Shown: one piece after another, positions 1 to 10,447 of the stretch
Layout of the letters: the number at the start of each line of letters is the position of its first letter
Position numbering within the stretch: the first letter of the stretch is position 1
Assembly: GCA_027578815.1 (NCBI GenBank)
Contig: JANBTH010000046.1
Span: forward strand, 1 to 45,762
Length of the DNA stretch: 45,762 bases
DNA from: Coemansia sp. RSA 1804
Taxonomy: Eukaryota; Kickxellomycota; Kickxellomycetes; Kickxellales; Kickxellaceae
Reading direction: 5' to 3'
The notes under the pieces: generated by a model
Seen by the model: only the letters and a program-made list of their open reading frames with translations
What the model was told of the DNA's origin: nothing
Database searches by the model: none
Translations under genes and position numbers: made by a program

Positions 1-77
1 GTGCTGCGGCGCTTGCTTTATCGACAGACGCGTACACGATTCAAACAGCGTTGCAATGCTTGATAAATGCGGCGTAG
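1..77 (+). CDS. Possible C-terminal tail of a gene cut by the window edge
   Basis: Reading frame 3 is open from the first base to a TAG at 75-77. It would give a 24-residue hydrophobic, alanine-rich tail ending in LINAA. The other two frames also stay open for 20-35 codons, so this may be chance. No family can be assigned from so few residues. The whole reason for listing it is that the window starts inside something and this frame gives the most protein-like ending. Confidence 0.15.
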   Translation, partial: AAALALSTDAYTIQTALQCLINAA

Positions 78-1109
78 AGAGACTAGCAAGCACTACGACA
101 GGGAATTAGATAGCTGTTGCGATTGCCGGACTTTCAAGAAGAAGATAAAAAAGGCTTAAAGATAATCCAGTACAAAAAAGAGAGGGAAAAATAGAAAAAG
201 CTTTAGAACAGAGCAGAAAAAAAGAGGAAAGTCATGAGGGAGGGGAAAGGAGAAACAGCAGCAGACAAGCGGATGTGGGATTTAGCGCGGTACAGAGTGA
301 AAAAGCACGCCTGCCTCGGCCTAGCTTTCCCCTCCTCCTCCAAAAAATAAAGGCAGAAGTCCTCGGCTATGTTTGGCGTTGCCAAAAGAAGAACACGGCT
401 GCTTTTCGTATTCCGCTGTACTAGCAACGAGAGGTGGCGCTTGCGGTTCGGCTCTGGCCAGTCCCAGCCGGAACCAGAAACAGCAGCTTGCCGTCTCTCT
501 CTGCGCCTGCTGCGAGCTGCGTATCTGCTCCATCAAGCAAAAAATGACATAAGAAAGCGCTGCCAATACAGCACAGCAAATCACCACCACTACACGTGGT
601 TTTTAGATTTTGCACGTGCCAACTGTTGGGCAGCAATTAAATTACCGCAGCGTGATTGGATGAGCCGGTTTATGTTTTACAACCCACAACAGCTCGGCGA
701 GTCGTGTTGTCTTTCTGAACGCAGAAAATTTTTTCTATACCGCGAGCCGGTCTCACAGTCTGCCCTAGAAAATCTGGCAAAACGCGCAAAATAATCAGAG
801 AACCCAGGGCGGATCTTTAGCCTCTCCGCTGCTGATCGGCTCCACAATTGCAGCAAGTTTTTCATCCACAACCCCCCTTCCACATCTCAGCCCAGAAGGC
901 AGGTGAAAAATTTCACATTGCAGCCAAATTTTCACCACCTTGGCCGAGCCGCCCAAAAGGTGGAGGAAAAAAAAGGGAAAAGGCGAAAAAGAAGGATCAT
1001 ACTTAACAGAGCTGAAAGCAGGAAGAGCAGAAGAGACACCTCCTTTCTCTCTCTGTCGTCAATCATCAGCCCGTAGAGCATTTGAATTTACCACTTTACA
1101 CAAGAAGCA
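78..1109. other. Non-coding stretch upstream of RPL30
   Basis: No gene is supported here. Several short frames are open on both strands, but they overlap each other, are low-complexity and match no family I know. The last ~150 bases are pyrimidine-rich and run into the RPL30 start, so this end is probably its promoter and short 5' leader. No clear TATA box is visible, which is common for ribosomal protein genes. Confidence 0.5.
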
Positions 1110-2167
1110 ATGGCACCCTCGAAGAAGTCTGTAAGTGTTCCCCTTGGAAATCATGTCTTGCGATTCTCTGTTTAGTCGCCCGGCGTCGTCAGAGCGGAGG
1201 AAATCGAAGCAGATTCTTCAAGAAAAACGAGCGCAAACATACCAGAGTTCTATTTTCCAGCAGCGGAAGGAGCACCCTTATTTCTGGCGTTGGCGCTTGG
1301 ATATACCCTGGTCGATGTGTGGGAGCTATCTTGGACTTGCATCCTAATTCAACCTGCCAATTAGACACCGCGGTAGTGGCACAGGGAACACAATGAAATT
1401 ACCTGGAGTATAACTCTGGTTGTGCTGTGTTGTCGGCAGGGAGGATATGAGTGCAACCCCGCATGTGTGTATTTGTAGTCCCAGACTATGGAAAAAGCGT
1501 GGCAGGAAGAGGACGGGTGGCCTTTTTCTTTGTTTCGTTGTGCTCACTAGTCGATGGTCCATAGTCTAGGAACGTCATTTTCTCTCTTGGTTTGCTGTTT
1601 TGTTGTTGGTATTGTTGTTGCGTGTTTGACAGGAAGTCCTTTTTTACTAACTATCTAACCAGCACAACACTACTTTCTTGGTATGGGAAAAAATGACGAC
1701 CGATCTCTAACCTCTGTGTAGTCATCCAGCGAGTCCATCAACTCGCGCCTTGCTCTCGTCATGAAGAGCGGCAAGACCAGCCTTGGATACAAGTCCACAC
1801 TGAAGAACCTTCGTTCTGGCAAGGCCAAGCTGATCCTGATCTCGAACAACACTCCTCCTCTTCGCAAGTCCGAGATCGAGTACTACGCCATGCTCGCCAA
1901 GACCAGCGTCCACCACTTCAGCGGCAGTAAGTACCATTCTCTCAGGCCTATGTGCAGTGCCTTGGAATGCAAACCACCATCCCTTATCTCTGTGACTGCT
2001 GCGTACTAACCTTGTATGACCACATTTGTTTATCTGTGCTCGACACCTGCTGGAATTGAATTGTAGACAACATCGACCTTGGCACCGCCTGTGGTAAGCT
2101 CTTCCGTGTTGGCACTCTGTCTGTCCTCGATGCCGGTGACTCTGACATCCTCAAGACCGACAAATAA
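1110..2167 (+). CDS. RPL30: 60S ribosomal protein L30 (eL30)
   Basis: Large-subunit ribosomal protein of the L7Ae/L30e fold, which binds kink-turn RNA. The CDS is join(1110..1130, 1722..1926, 2067..2167), giving 108 residues, the normal length. Exon 1 encodes only MAPSKKS. Exon 2 carries the conserved core (ESINSRLALVMKSGK, LGYKSTLKNLRSGKAKL, NTPPLRKSEIEYYAML). Exon 3 ends with GKLFRVGTLSVLDAGDSDIL. Both donors are GTAAGT. TACTAAC branch points lie at 1645-1651 and 2004-2010, and both acceptors are TAG. The middle frame and the splice phases (0 and 1) restore an unbroken L30 protein. In budding yeast, L30 represses splicing of its own transcript by binding near the first donor. The tiny first exon and long first intron would suit the same control here, but that is inference. 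Confidence 0.97.
1131..1721 (+). other. RPL30 intron 1 with an internal long-range hairpin
   Basis: This 591-base intron follows a 21-base coding exon. It contains a 14-position inverted repeat (arms 1479-1492 and 1558-1571, 13 pairs possible) enclosing about 65 bases. The core arms read CAGACTATGGA and TCCATAGTCT. No C/D or H/ACA snoRNA box set is evident between the arms. The hairpin could be structural, a remnant of a small terminal-inverted-repeat element, or chance. Confidence 0.6.
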
Positions 2168-3504
2168 AAAGCGTGCGTGTGAGAGGACGGGGTATATGTT
2201 GCCTGGCCTTAGTCTGTAGATGCGTCCAGACGAACTCTAAGCAAGGGTTTTTTTCTTTCTGTCTTCAGTTAGCCTTGCTTTTGTTGTTTTGTTTGTTTGT
2301 TTTCTTTTCTATTTTTTTCGTTATACGAATGTGGAAAGAGTAATCGAGCAGAGCTTCTACATGTCATCCGATGCAAGTGAATGATGGTGTTCTCATATGA
2401 TATAAGCGTGTTTTCCCAGCTCTTTGGTTTTGGGTCATTCGGCAATGGACCGCCGCCGTTGTCAAGCGAGGACCCGTGCTCATGACCTGCCGTGTATGTT
2501 GATGTAAACAGCAAACAGATTGTAATATTAACACGTAGCAGGTGCACAATAGAAAACGATCTTGCGGCCATCGCTGTCGCTTCAAATTGGCCACGCTTGT
2601 GTGTGCGTATTTTAACAGTAGCGAACAAGGACTCAGAAACAATGGGGGTGAGACCAGGGGGAAAAGTAACAGACAAGCCTTTGCTTTGTTTTTCTTTATT
2701 GGAGGCAAAAGAAACAGCCTGGGCTTGCAAAGCTACTTTTTACTCATCTTCGCGAACAATGCATGAAATCTAAATGAAAAATGCCCAGTGAACGGCAGAC
2801 TCGCGATGCAGCTGGTGGCACAGGTCATAAGATCGTGCTGGGTTTCTGCGTGTGGCTTTTAGTGCGCATGCACAGGCGGTCTTCAAGCAGGCCTTTGTAG
2901 AACTCGCCTACCACTCCATTCGATAGACCCCGGCGATGGGCGGCAGCAGCAACTTCAGCAGCAGACGACGTGTCTGACCGGGCACGGCGCTTGGAGAGCG
3001 ATAGAAAAAGCAGCGAATGCATGCATGCGAGGCTACCGTGTTCTGCGTCGTGAAACATTATACGGCGCAAGCGTAGAAAACGCACAACCAAGCCCGACCC
3101 GCCGCCTCCTTCTGTTACTTTTTTTTTTGTTTTTTCCTGGCACCACTGCATGCAGCCCCTTCCTTTGTGTTTGGCGTTTCCGGCGGAGCAGACACGCCGT
3201 CCTTCTTTTCCTCCTCTTCCAGAAGCGGCCCGCTTTGATTTTTGTACTATTTCGCCATCCGCCGCATCATTACACGCTTCTTTTTCTCGGGCACCCGCGC
3301 GTGTCTGCTCCTCACGCACTCCTCCACATAGACTACCGCATCATATGCACACGCATTAACCTCTTCCCGGCATACACAGCAACTCCAGCTCCTCTGCATC
3401 GGCACCCTGTATAGACTAGACACTTACTCCGCCGCCGCCGCCGCCGCCGCCGCCGCCAATACACACACACGCACAGTTCCGCATTTGCACATCCACACAC
3501 ACCC
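2168..3504. other. Intergenic: RPL30 3' side and RhoGEF promoter/leader
   Basis: No gene is supported. The first ~200 bases are T-rich and likely hold the RPL30 3' end. The right part is the presumed promoter and leader of the RhoGEF gene. It carries an uninterrupted CCG triplet run at about 3429-3456 followed by a CA-rich run, both just ahead of the start codon. Overlapping open frames on both strands here are low-complexity shadows of these repeats. Confidence 0.5.
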
Positions 3505-6500
3505 ATGACAAGCAGGCTTAGAGAGCAGCGCATGCTGTCCCAGCGCATGAAGATTGCGGGCGAGATTCTTGAGACCGAACGAACATACGTTGATGGGCTC
3601 AGACTGATTGAAAAGGTAGGTAGCGCAACAGCAACAGCAGCAGCTCATAGCACAGCTCCCGCCAGCAAAGATAACCACTACCGCCGCACAAGTCTTCAAA
3701 ACAAGGCAACAGCTGTTTTCGCCGGCCGCTGCATGCTGGCAATCAAGGCGGAAACACAAAGCTTTGTTTACTACTTTTCTTATGTTTGCCTTGCTGCCCC
3801 CACCTCTTTTTCCCCGCCATTTCTCGTTGTGTCTTACTTTTGGGGACGGCAAGGAGAGCAACGAATGAACGAGGCTGCTGTTCTCTGTGTTTAGAAAGCC
3901 CTCGAAGAGAAAGCTAACATCTGAACAGGCGTTTCTTCTGTTTCTGTTTCTACTTCTGTCTCTGACGCTGCTGTAGCTCTACATTGTCCCGCTGCTGACG
4001 TCGGCACAGCAGCAAACCCCGGTCCTGTCGCGCAAGGAGGTCCGGCAGCTGTTTGCCAACTTCCCCGACATCATCACGCTCAGCAAGGAGCTGCTGGCCC
4101 AGCTGGAGACGCGGCTTGGCGCATGCGCAGATCCGCCGTGGGATCCGGCAAGCGGCCGCATCGGCGATATATTCCTGCGGATCGCGCCGTTCCTCAAAAT
4201 GTACTCGCTGTATCTGCGCAACTTCCGCAGCGCACTGGCGGACATCAGCCGGTGGCTGAGCGAAAACCACAGCTTTGCGCGGTTCATCCATGAGGCCAGC
4301 TCCAGCCCCGAGTGCAAAAGCCTCTCGTTCCAGAGCTATCTGCTGCTGCCGGTGCAGCGGATCCCGCGGTACAGGCTGCTGCTGGCGGATCTGCTGAAGC
4401 ACACGCCACCCGGACACGTCGATTGGCAGAGCATCGCCGACGCACTGCGGCTGATCCAGGACGTGGCGGCCTTTGTCGACGAGAACATCCAGGAGCACGA
4501 GATGGCGCTCAGCATCATCGAGATCCAGCGCGCACTGGGTCTGAAGGAGTCGCTGCTGGTTCCTGGCAGACGGCTGGTCAAGGCCGGCGTGCTGACAAAA
4601 ATATGTCGCAAGAGCCACCAGCAGCGCAGCTTCTATCTGTTCAGCGACGTTCTGCTGTACTCGAATGGGCCGGCACCGCTGATGGAGGAGCAGTCAGGCC
4701 ACCGCAAGGTTCCGCTGGAGGACTGCAAGGTTATGGATGTGCCAGACACCCACGACTGCCGCAACCAGTTCACAGTCATCAGTCGCGAAAAGTCGTTTAT
4801 TGTTTACGCTGCAAATCGCACAGAAAAGGTTGTCTGGATGCAGGCGCTGGCGGCCGCCGTCACCGAGCGCAGAGCGGCGTGCCAGACGCTGCAGATGGAC
4901 AACTCGCTGAAGCGCCGCATTGCGCGCACACGCCGCAGCACCATGATGCACTTTCCGCGCGTGGCAGAGAACTTTGATGCGCCCGTGTGGGATCCCGACG
5001 AGTCCGCCGGCCGCTGCTACATCTGCTTCCGCGACTTCACGCTGTTTGTGCGCAGGCACCACTGCCGCGCCTGCGGCAAGATCGTCTGCAACGCGTGTTC
5101 GCGCAAGAACATTGTGTTTGTTGGCAGCTCCACCGCCGAGGCCAAGGAGGGCCGCGGCTGCGACCAGTGCATTGCGCGCCTGTTTGGCCGGGAGGCGCTT
5201 GAGTCTCCGCCGGGCACCATCCACAGGCTTCTGTCGCGATCTCGCCACAGCCTTGATCCAGGCTCGCTTATCCAGAGCCTTTCTGCGCTTACCGCCGGAT
5301 CCGGCAGCGTGAGGGCGCTGCCTGCCGATGCGCGCCCATCCATTCCGTGGACCATGGCCAGAGCACGCAACAGCAGCATCGACGAGCGCGATCTGGACCA
5401 CAACGCCTCAAGAGCTGCCGCCGAAGAAAGCACCTGTGATAGTCATGCATTCCGCGAAGCAGATGCAACAACCAGCGGCTCCTTCACACAATCGCCCGCG
5501 TCCTTAACCAGCGACACCACGCCCGAGACAAGCCGCACAAGCATGTCTTCCGCTCCGTCGCCGCCGTCGCCAACAGCAAGCAGCATTCCCAGACCTGCAT
5601 GTCTCTCGCTTGCGGCTGCTGCTGCCGGCCGCGCATCAAAGTACGCATCGACGGGGAGTGTTCCTGAATGGGATTCGCTGCAGGCTTCCGCAAGGTCGAC
5701 CCTGCTTTACGATGCTTCGTCGCCTGCGATGGTGCTGCGTGCCGCAGATCCCGGATCTCCAGGGCTCTCCGCCGCACGCACCAACCGCGCATCGCTTGTG
5801 TCGTCGTCGTGCTCGACCATTGTCTCGGACTCGTGTTCGTCTGTGCGCCTTGGACGCTCACACACCCGTCGGCTGCCGTTGTTTGTCGGAGAAGATGTGC
5901 TGGAATCCTCAGCTGAGCTGTCTGCAGGCTCCTTGGGCGCCAGCCAGGATGCAGAGGCCGCCAGCTCTGTCGCTGCGGTTAAGCGGAACGCCAGGCGCCG
6001 TGTTGGAGGTGGCGGTAGTCACAGCTCGATCCTGGCGCTGTACGAGAATACATCACTGACCGCTACCAGCTCGCAGCCGTCGCTGGTCAGCCCGCTTGCC
6101 CCACCCAAGCTTTCGCTGGTTCTGGCCGAGGCCATCCGCGCCCGCACCCGCAGCAGCAGCTTCAGTGCCACGGCCACCAGCGCCGCCGCCAGAAGCGACA
6201 GACTCGCTGCAAGCAACAACAACATCAACAACAACCCTACGCTATGCTCGCTTTGTCATAGCGATTTCACTGTCCAGGACTCGCAGCACCAGTGCACCAG
6301 CTGCTTGTCGCTTGTGTGCTCTGCGTGTCTGGTGGCGGAAGACGATAGTAACTGCAGAGGAGGTGCTGTCTCGTCCAGCTCTGATCCGAATGTCAATGTG
6401 ACGGCGGCGGCAACAGAAGCTTCTGTTGCTCCTCCTCCGAACTTTGCACGTGTTCTCTCCATGTACATTCCAAGCGGCTACAGTAGCGGACCCGGCGGTG

Positions 6501-6592
6501 ATCTGTGCAGGTCGTGTGCCCACTGCCCCGGCGACAACATCGACATCGACATCGACAACGACAACGACAACGGCGGTGAACTGTTGCTCTAG
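3505..6592 (+). CDS. RhoGEF with DH, PH and FYVE domains (FGD-like)
   Basis: Guanine-nucleotide exchange factor for Rho/Cdc42 GTPases, likely recruited to PI3P membranes. The CDS is join(3505..3615, 3977..6592), 908 residues. The DH domain starts in exon 1 (GEILETERTYVDGL, conserved region 1) and continues in exon 2, with the hallmark LLLPVQRIPRYRLLLADLL near residue 165. A PH domain spans about 230-340. A FYVE finger at about 368-437 has CYIC, the PI3P-binding RRHHCRACG and four CxxC pairs. A long Ser/Ala-rich linker follows. The last ~100 residues hold a second set of four Cys pairs (CSLC, CTSC, CSAC, CRSC) without the RHHCR motif, then a DIDIDIDNDND acidic run. Animal FGD proteins usually end in a second PH domain, absent here. 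The intron (3616-3976, phase 0) is inferred from GTAGGT and CTGTAG sites that restore the DH domain. Confidence 0.9.
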
Positions 6593-6733
6593 TCATAATA
6601 ATTGTTCAGTGTGTTTTATTGTTGTTTTTCGTGCATGTAGAAATCTCACCAACCTTACACAGCTAGCGACTAGAGTATGAAACTGCAGCAATTAAAGGAA
6701 CACCGATGTCCACCTATGCTACTTTTTGGCTTG

Positions 6734-6739
6734 AATAAA
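6734..6739 (+). terminator. Polyadenylation signal AATAAA, RhoGEF gene
   Basis: A canonical AATAAA lies about 140 bases after the RhoGEF stop. It is in the 267-base gap between this gene and the convergent bromodomain gene, which holds no gene. Confidence 0.5.
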
Positions 6740-6859
6740 GTTAATTAACATAAGATAAATAGAGTGATTTTTATAATCAAAATACACAAAGCAGAGGGGG
6801 AACCAGACATTAGTCCATAACCACCAGCACGACACCTAACGAGCTGGCTCGTCAGTCAG

Positions 6860-9800
6860 CTAGTCTGAATCATTGTCGTGCGCAGCCAGCTTGCTAATCA
6901 GATCCGACTGGACGGTGGATGCCAGCGACGCCGGGTGGAGGAGCATGGGTAGCGATGGCGTGGAGACGGTTCGGTTCTGCCGTGGCGGCGGGGCTATTGC
7001 GGTGCCTCTTGGTGCGATAGGCGTCTTTGCTTTTGCGCCCGTCGCTCGAAGCCCAGCCGAGCTGTAGTGCGGTCTTGCCGACGCAGCCGGCTGAAGTGGT
7101 TGAAGTGGCGGTGCGGCAGGTCTGGGAGGCCTTTGGATCGGACGCCTCAGCCCGGGGATCTGTGCAGACGGCAGCTTGGACTTTGTCAGAGCCAGACACA
7201 TCTGCTCAGAAAGCGTGTAGATGCTTGATTCCAGCGATTCTAGGCTATCTTCGCCATTACCAGTTCCAGCACCAAACGATTCACCCTGCTGGTGTCGCTC
7301 GTGAAGTGCCTTGAGTTTCTGGGTGTTTTCTGTGAACATTTGCTGCTTCTGAGACTCGGATATCCAGCGGGGACGAGCAGTGTCGCTATGGCTATCGGCT
7401 GACAGTCTGGCTGAAATATCGTGGAGAGACATTTGTCTGGCCAGCGCATCCGCCCGCTGCGCATAAAGCTGGTCACGCCGGTGCCTAGAGTCTAGCCACG
7501 CCACCAGCTCAGGAAGATCGACATCGCCAAGCAGTCCGTCAGCCGAATCAACTGAGTCAGCGGTTGGGCTGGCTTCGCTGGCGTCTGTATCGCGCTTAGA
7601 CATAAAACGAAGCGCAGTGGATGCGGTGGCATATCCGCCGTCGGTCAGATGGCCCATCACGCTCGACGCGTATTGCACAACATCGGAGCCAGCGCCCTCG
7701 ATAAAGCTGCTCATACTGCACCAGTACGCCATGCCCAGCGTATCCCCATGGATGGGCTGCAGAAAGTGAGCTCCACTAAAAGGTTCGCCAAGATCGCCGC
7801 CACCATTTGCAGATGAAGAAGAAGAAGCATCCTTGCTTCTCCCTGGACCGTAGTCGCTATATGTCGCGGGTGCAAAGTACCGACCATACGCAAAGAAAGC
7901 GTTAGCAGTGCTGGCCGATGCGGCAACAAGCGGCGCACAGACGGAGCCAGTTTCAAACGAAATATGCGCAAGGTCCTCCTCAAAACCCGATGGATCGATG
8001 CTGCCGTCTGCAACCACCGCAATTCTCGCCTGTGACTCGGTGGTGCGCTTTGGCACCGCCATCACGCGCCTCGACTTCCGTCTTGTGCCAGTCCACCGGA
8101 AGTTGTCGATGATGCTTGCCGGTGTTGCGTCAACTAGAGACTGTACTAGTTGCTGTTGCTGCTGCTGCTGTTGATGCGGCTCTGACATACCGCGCCATCT
8201 ACGCCGTGAGCTCCGCCGACCATCGCCGCTACCCAATCGCGAATCGCTCAGCTCATCTGCAAAGCTGTCGTGGTGAGGCGATACAGAGCCCGATGGCGAA
8301 TGCGAGCGCGGAGAACCGTAAAGCGATCCTTGCAGCGAGTCTGGATCGCGAATAGAGCCACCGCCAGCGGTGCGCACAGAAACTGTCGCCTGGCCCACGC
8401 GCTCTAGCTTGGCTTCCTCGCGGTCAATGGCAGCAGTCGCGTATGCCAGCACAATGTCAGCAGTGCGCGCGTAAATAGAACCAACGCCGTTGTACTTGCG
8501 CGCATTCTCGCACACAAGCTTCACATCTTGGCGGAACTCTGCAATCCCCGAATACAAGCCACTTTCAACCTTGCGACGAATGGTTCCCAAATCCATCGGC
8601 CGCTTGATGACGTCTAGGTAGTCTGGGATTGCGCGCGTGTTGACTGGTTCCAGAAAGAACCCGTACGAGTCGCGCTTACGGATCCGCGTTATCAGCCGCA
8701 CCAGAGAGCTCTTCAGCGTCACCGTCGTAGCCGCCCCAGCACCACCCGCAACCCGCGGCGTTGATAGTGGGCGAGTGCCTGCTCGCATGGTGCTGAAGAT
8801 CTCTTTGCCGCGCAACGGCGGCCGACCACGACGCCGAGGCGCCGCGCCTCGCTGGATATGTGCTGCTCCAGCGCTCAGCGGAGTACGCGGCAGCAAGTGC
8901 TCATCGCCGGCGTTGGTCTCTGCGTCACTGTCAATGTCGCTGGTTATGGATGGCGGCGAATACGTGGCCTGCTTCTCGGAAACCCGCCGGCTGTAGCCCG
9001 ACGACGCGTTGGATCCAACGCTCTCCACAGGACTCCCTGGTACAGCGCTGCTGAATCCAGTCGCCAGAGGCGATGGTTGGTGGCTGACGGCATATTCATC
9101 GTGCCACGACGTGTTACGGGCCTGAGACCATGTCTTCTTCAGCGTCTTCGGCTGCTGTTGCGGTTGCTGGGGAGCAGATCCCGCGTTTGCCGTCTCCTCG
9201 CCGTGTAATGTGGAAGACCCGCCGGCCTTCAGCGAAAACCGCAGCCGTATCCGCGGCGTGGCGCTTCCGCTGGTGCCGTCTGCCTGCTCGCCTGGCGTCA
9301 TCGTCTGTGCTGGCTGTGGTGGTGTGTCAGCTTGACTCGGTCGGCGCGACGCAGAGATGCCGTAATTCTCTGTGCCTGCAGTGCCATTATAATCTGCAGC
9401 GTCACCAACGTCCACAGGCTCCTCGTCTGAATGCCGGTTGGTTTTGTCGTAGTCGTCAGAGTACCTGACTGTCTCGTTTGTGGTTGCTGTCAGCGGAGAC
9501 AGCGGCTGCTGCTGCTGAAGGGGTTCTGGCTGCATGTGTCTGCGCATGGATCCTAGCTTTAGTGACAGCTTGATCTTGGGCACCTGCTGTTTTGCAGGAG
9601 AGGCCGGCCCGCGAATCCCAATCCCGCCGGCCTCGTCCGAGAATCCACGTACGCCATAGTCGTCGGCAGCCTCAAGCAGCGCATCGTCTCTCGGCCGCTT
9701 ATTGTTCTTGTTGTTGTCGCTGTTGTGTCTGGTGTCTATTTCTCGTAGAAACGGCAATCCGCAGGTTCATCGAGCAAAGGGATTAGCAAGAACAGAAAGC

Positions 9801-9995
9801 GCAGTCAAAGATTCTCATCATTAGGTACCAGCAAAAGCAATAACAATTCAGAGAAGGGAATTGGAAAATAGAGAGCGCGGCTCAAACTCGGGTGTCGAAT
9901 TGCTCGAGCAGCTGCATTCTGTTCATATGCTATTCTATTGACTTACCGGTTGCTGTGGGCCAGTGCAAAGAGTTGCTGCTATCCAGGCCTGACAT
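6860..9995 (-). CDS. Bromodomain protein, BRD7/BRD9-like
   Basis: Acetyl-lysine reader, probably part of a SWI/SNF-type remodeller if the BRD7/BRD9 likeness holds. The proposed CDS is complement(join(6860..9735, 9947..9995)), 974 residues. The bromodomain lies at about 365-465, with FFLEPVNTRAIPDYLDVIKR, PMDLGTIRRKVESGLY and the acetyl-lysine-binding Asn in CENARKYN. Downstream are a polyglutamine run and a long region recalling the conserved part after the BRD7/BRD9 bromodomain. The long frame has no ATG near its 5' end: its first usable codon is TTG and an in-frame TGA lies just upstream. I therefore place a 49-base exon encoding MSGLDSSNSLHWPTAT, a GTAAGT donor, a GCTAATC branch point near 9785 and an AATAG acceptor, with phase matching. 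An acceptor six bases earlier also keeps frame. The family is firm; the subfamily is tentative. Confidence 0.85.
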
Positions 9996-10447
9996 GGTCA
10001 ACCTCCGTTATTTCTGTTGTTCTTCTTTGTCTGCAAACGAGCGAACGTGTGGTGTTTCTTCTGCGTCAGATAGAAAATAAAAAAGGTCGTGATGGTTGTT
10101 GAGCCACGCTTGCTCGCTCATAAAGGCAGTGGAAAATTTTTTAATACGCTAGCTGTGCAACAAAGAAAAAGCAGTGGAGAAAAGTATTAAAAAAAACAAT
10201 GCGCCGGCCTGCCAATGGGGAGCTTCATAGCCAGACGCGCCAGCTGGATGACGGCAACCACCTGCCTCGAGCTACATGTACACCCGCAGCCACAGCCCAG
10301 CTCAATTCAGCTCATCACATGGAGCGGAGCACAGCCTCAATGCAGGCAGTTAGACCGCCACACGCAGGTTTATTACGATGGAAAAAGAATGAGAAAAAAA
10401 AGATCTGTGAGCTGGAAAAAAAGAACCGGTAAGCGGGGCTTTTTTCT
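9996..10447. other. Bromodomain-gene promoter and tubulin 3' side
   Basis: No gene is supported. On the minus strand this stretch holds the end of the tubulin transcript and then the promoter of the bromodomain gene. Short open frames here are unremarkable. Confidence 0.5.
10369..10374 (-). terminator. Polyadenylation signal AATAAA, beta-tubulin
   Basis: AATAAA on the minus strand, 74 bases past the tubulin stop codon. Confidence 0.45.

Noticed and set aside
3429..3456. CCG triplet run read as a polyalanine coding segment on the minus strand
   Set aside because: It is a microsatellite in the RhoGEF leader; the minus-strand frame containing it has no other coding evidence.
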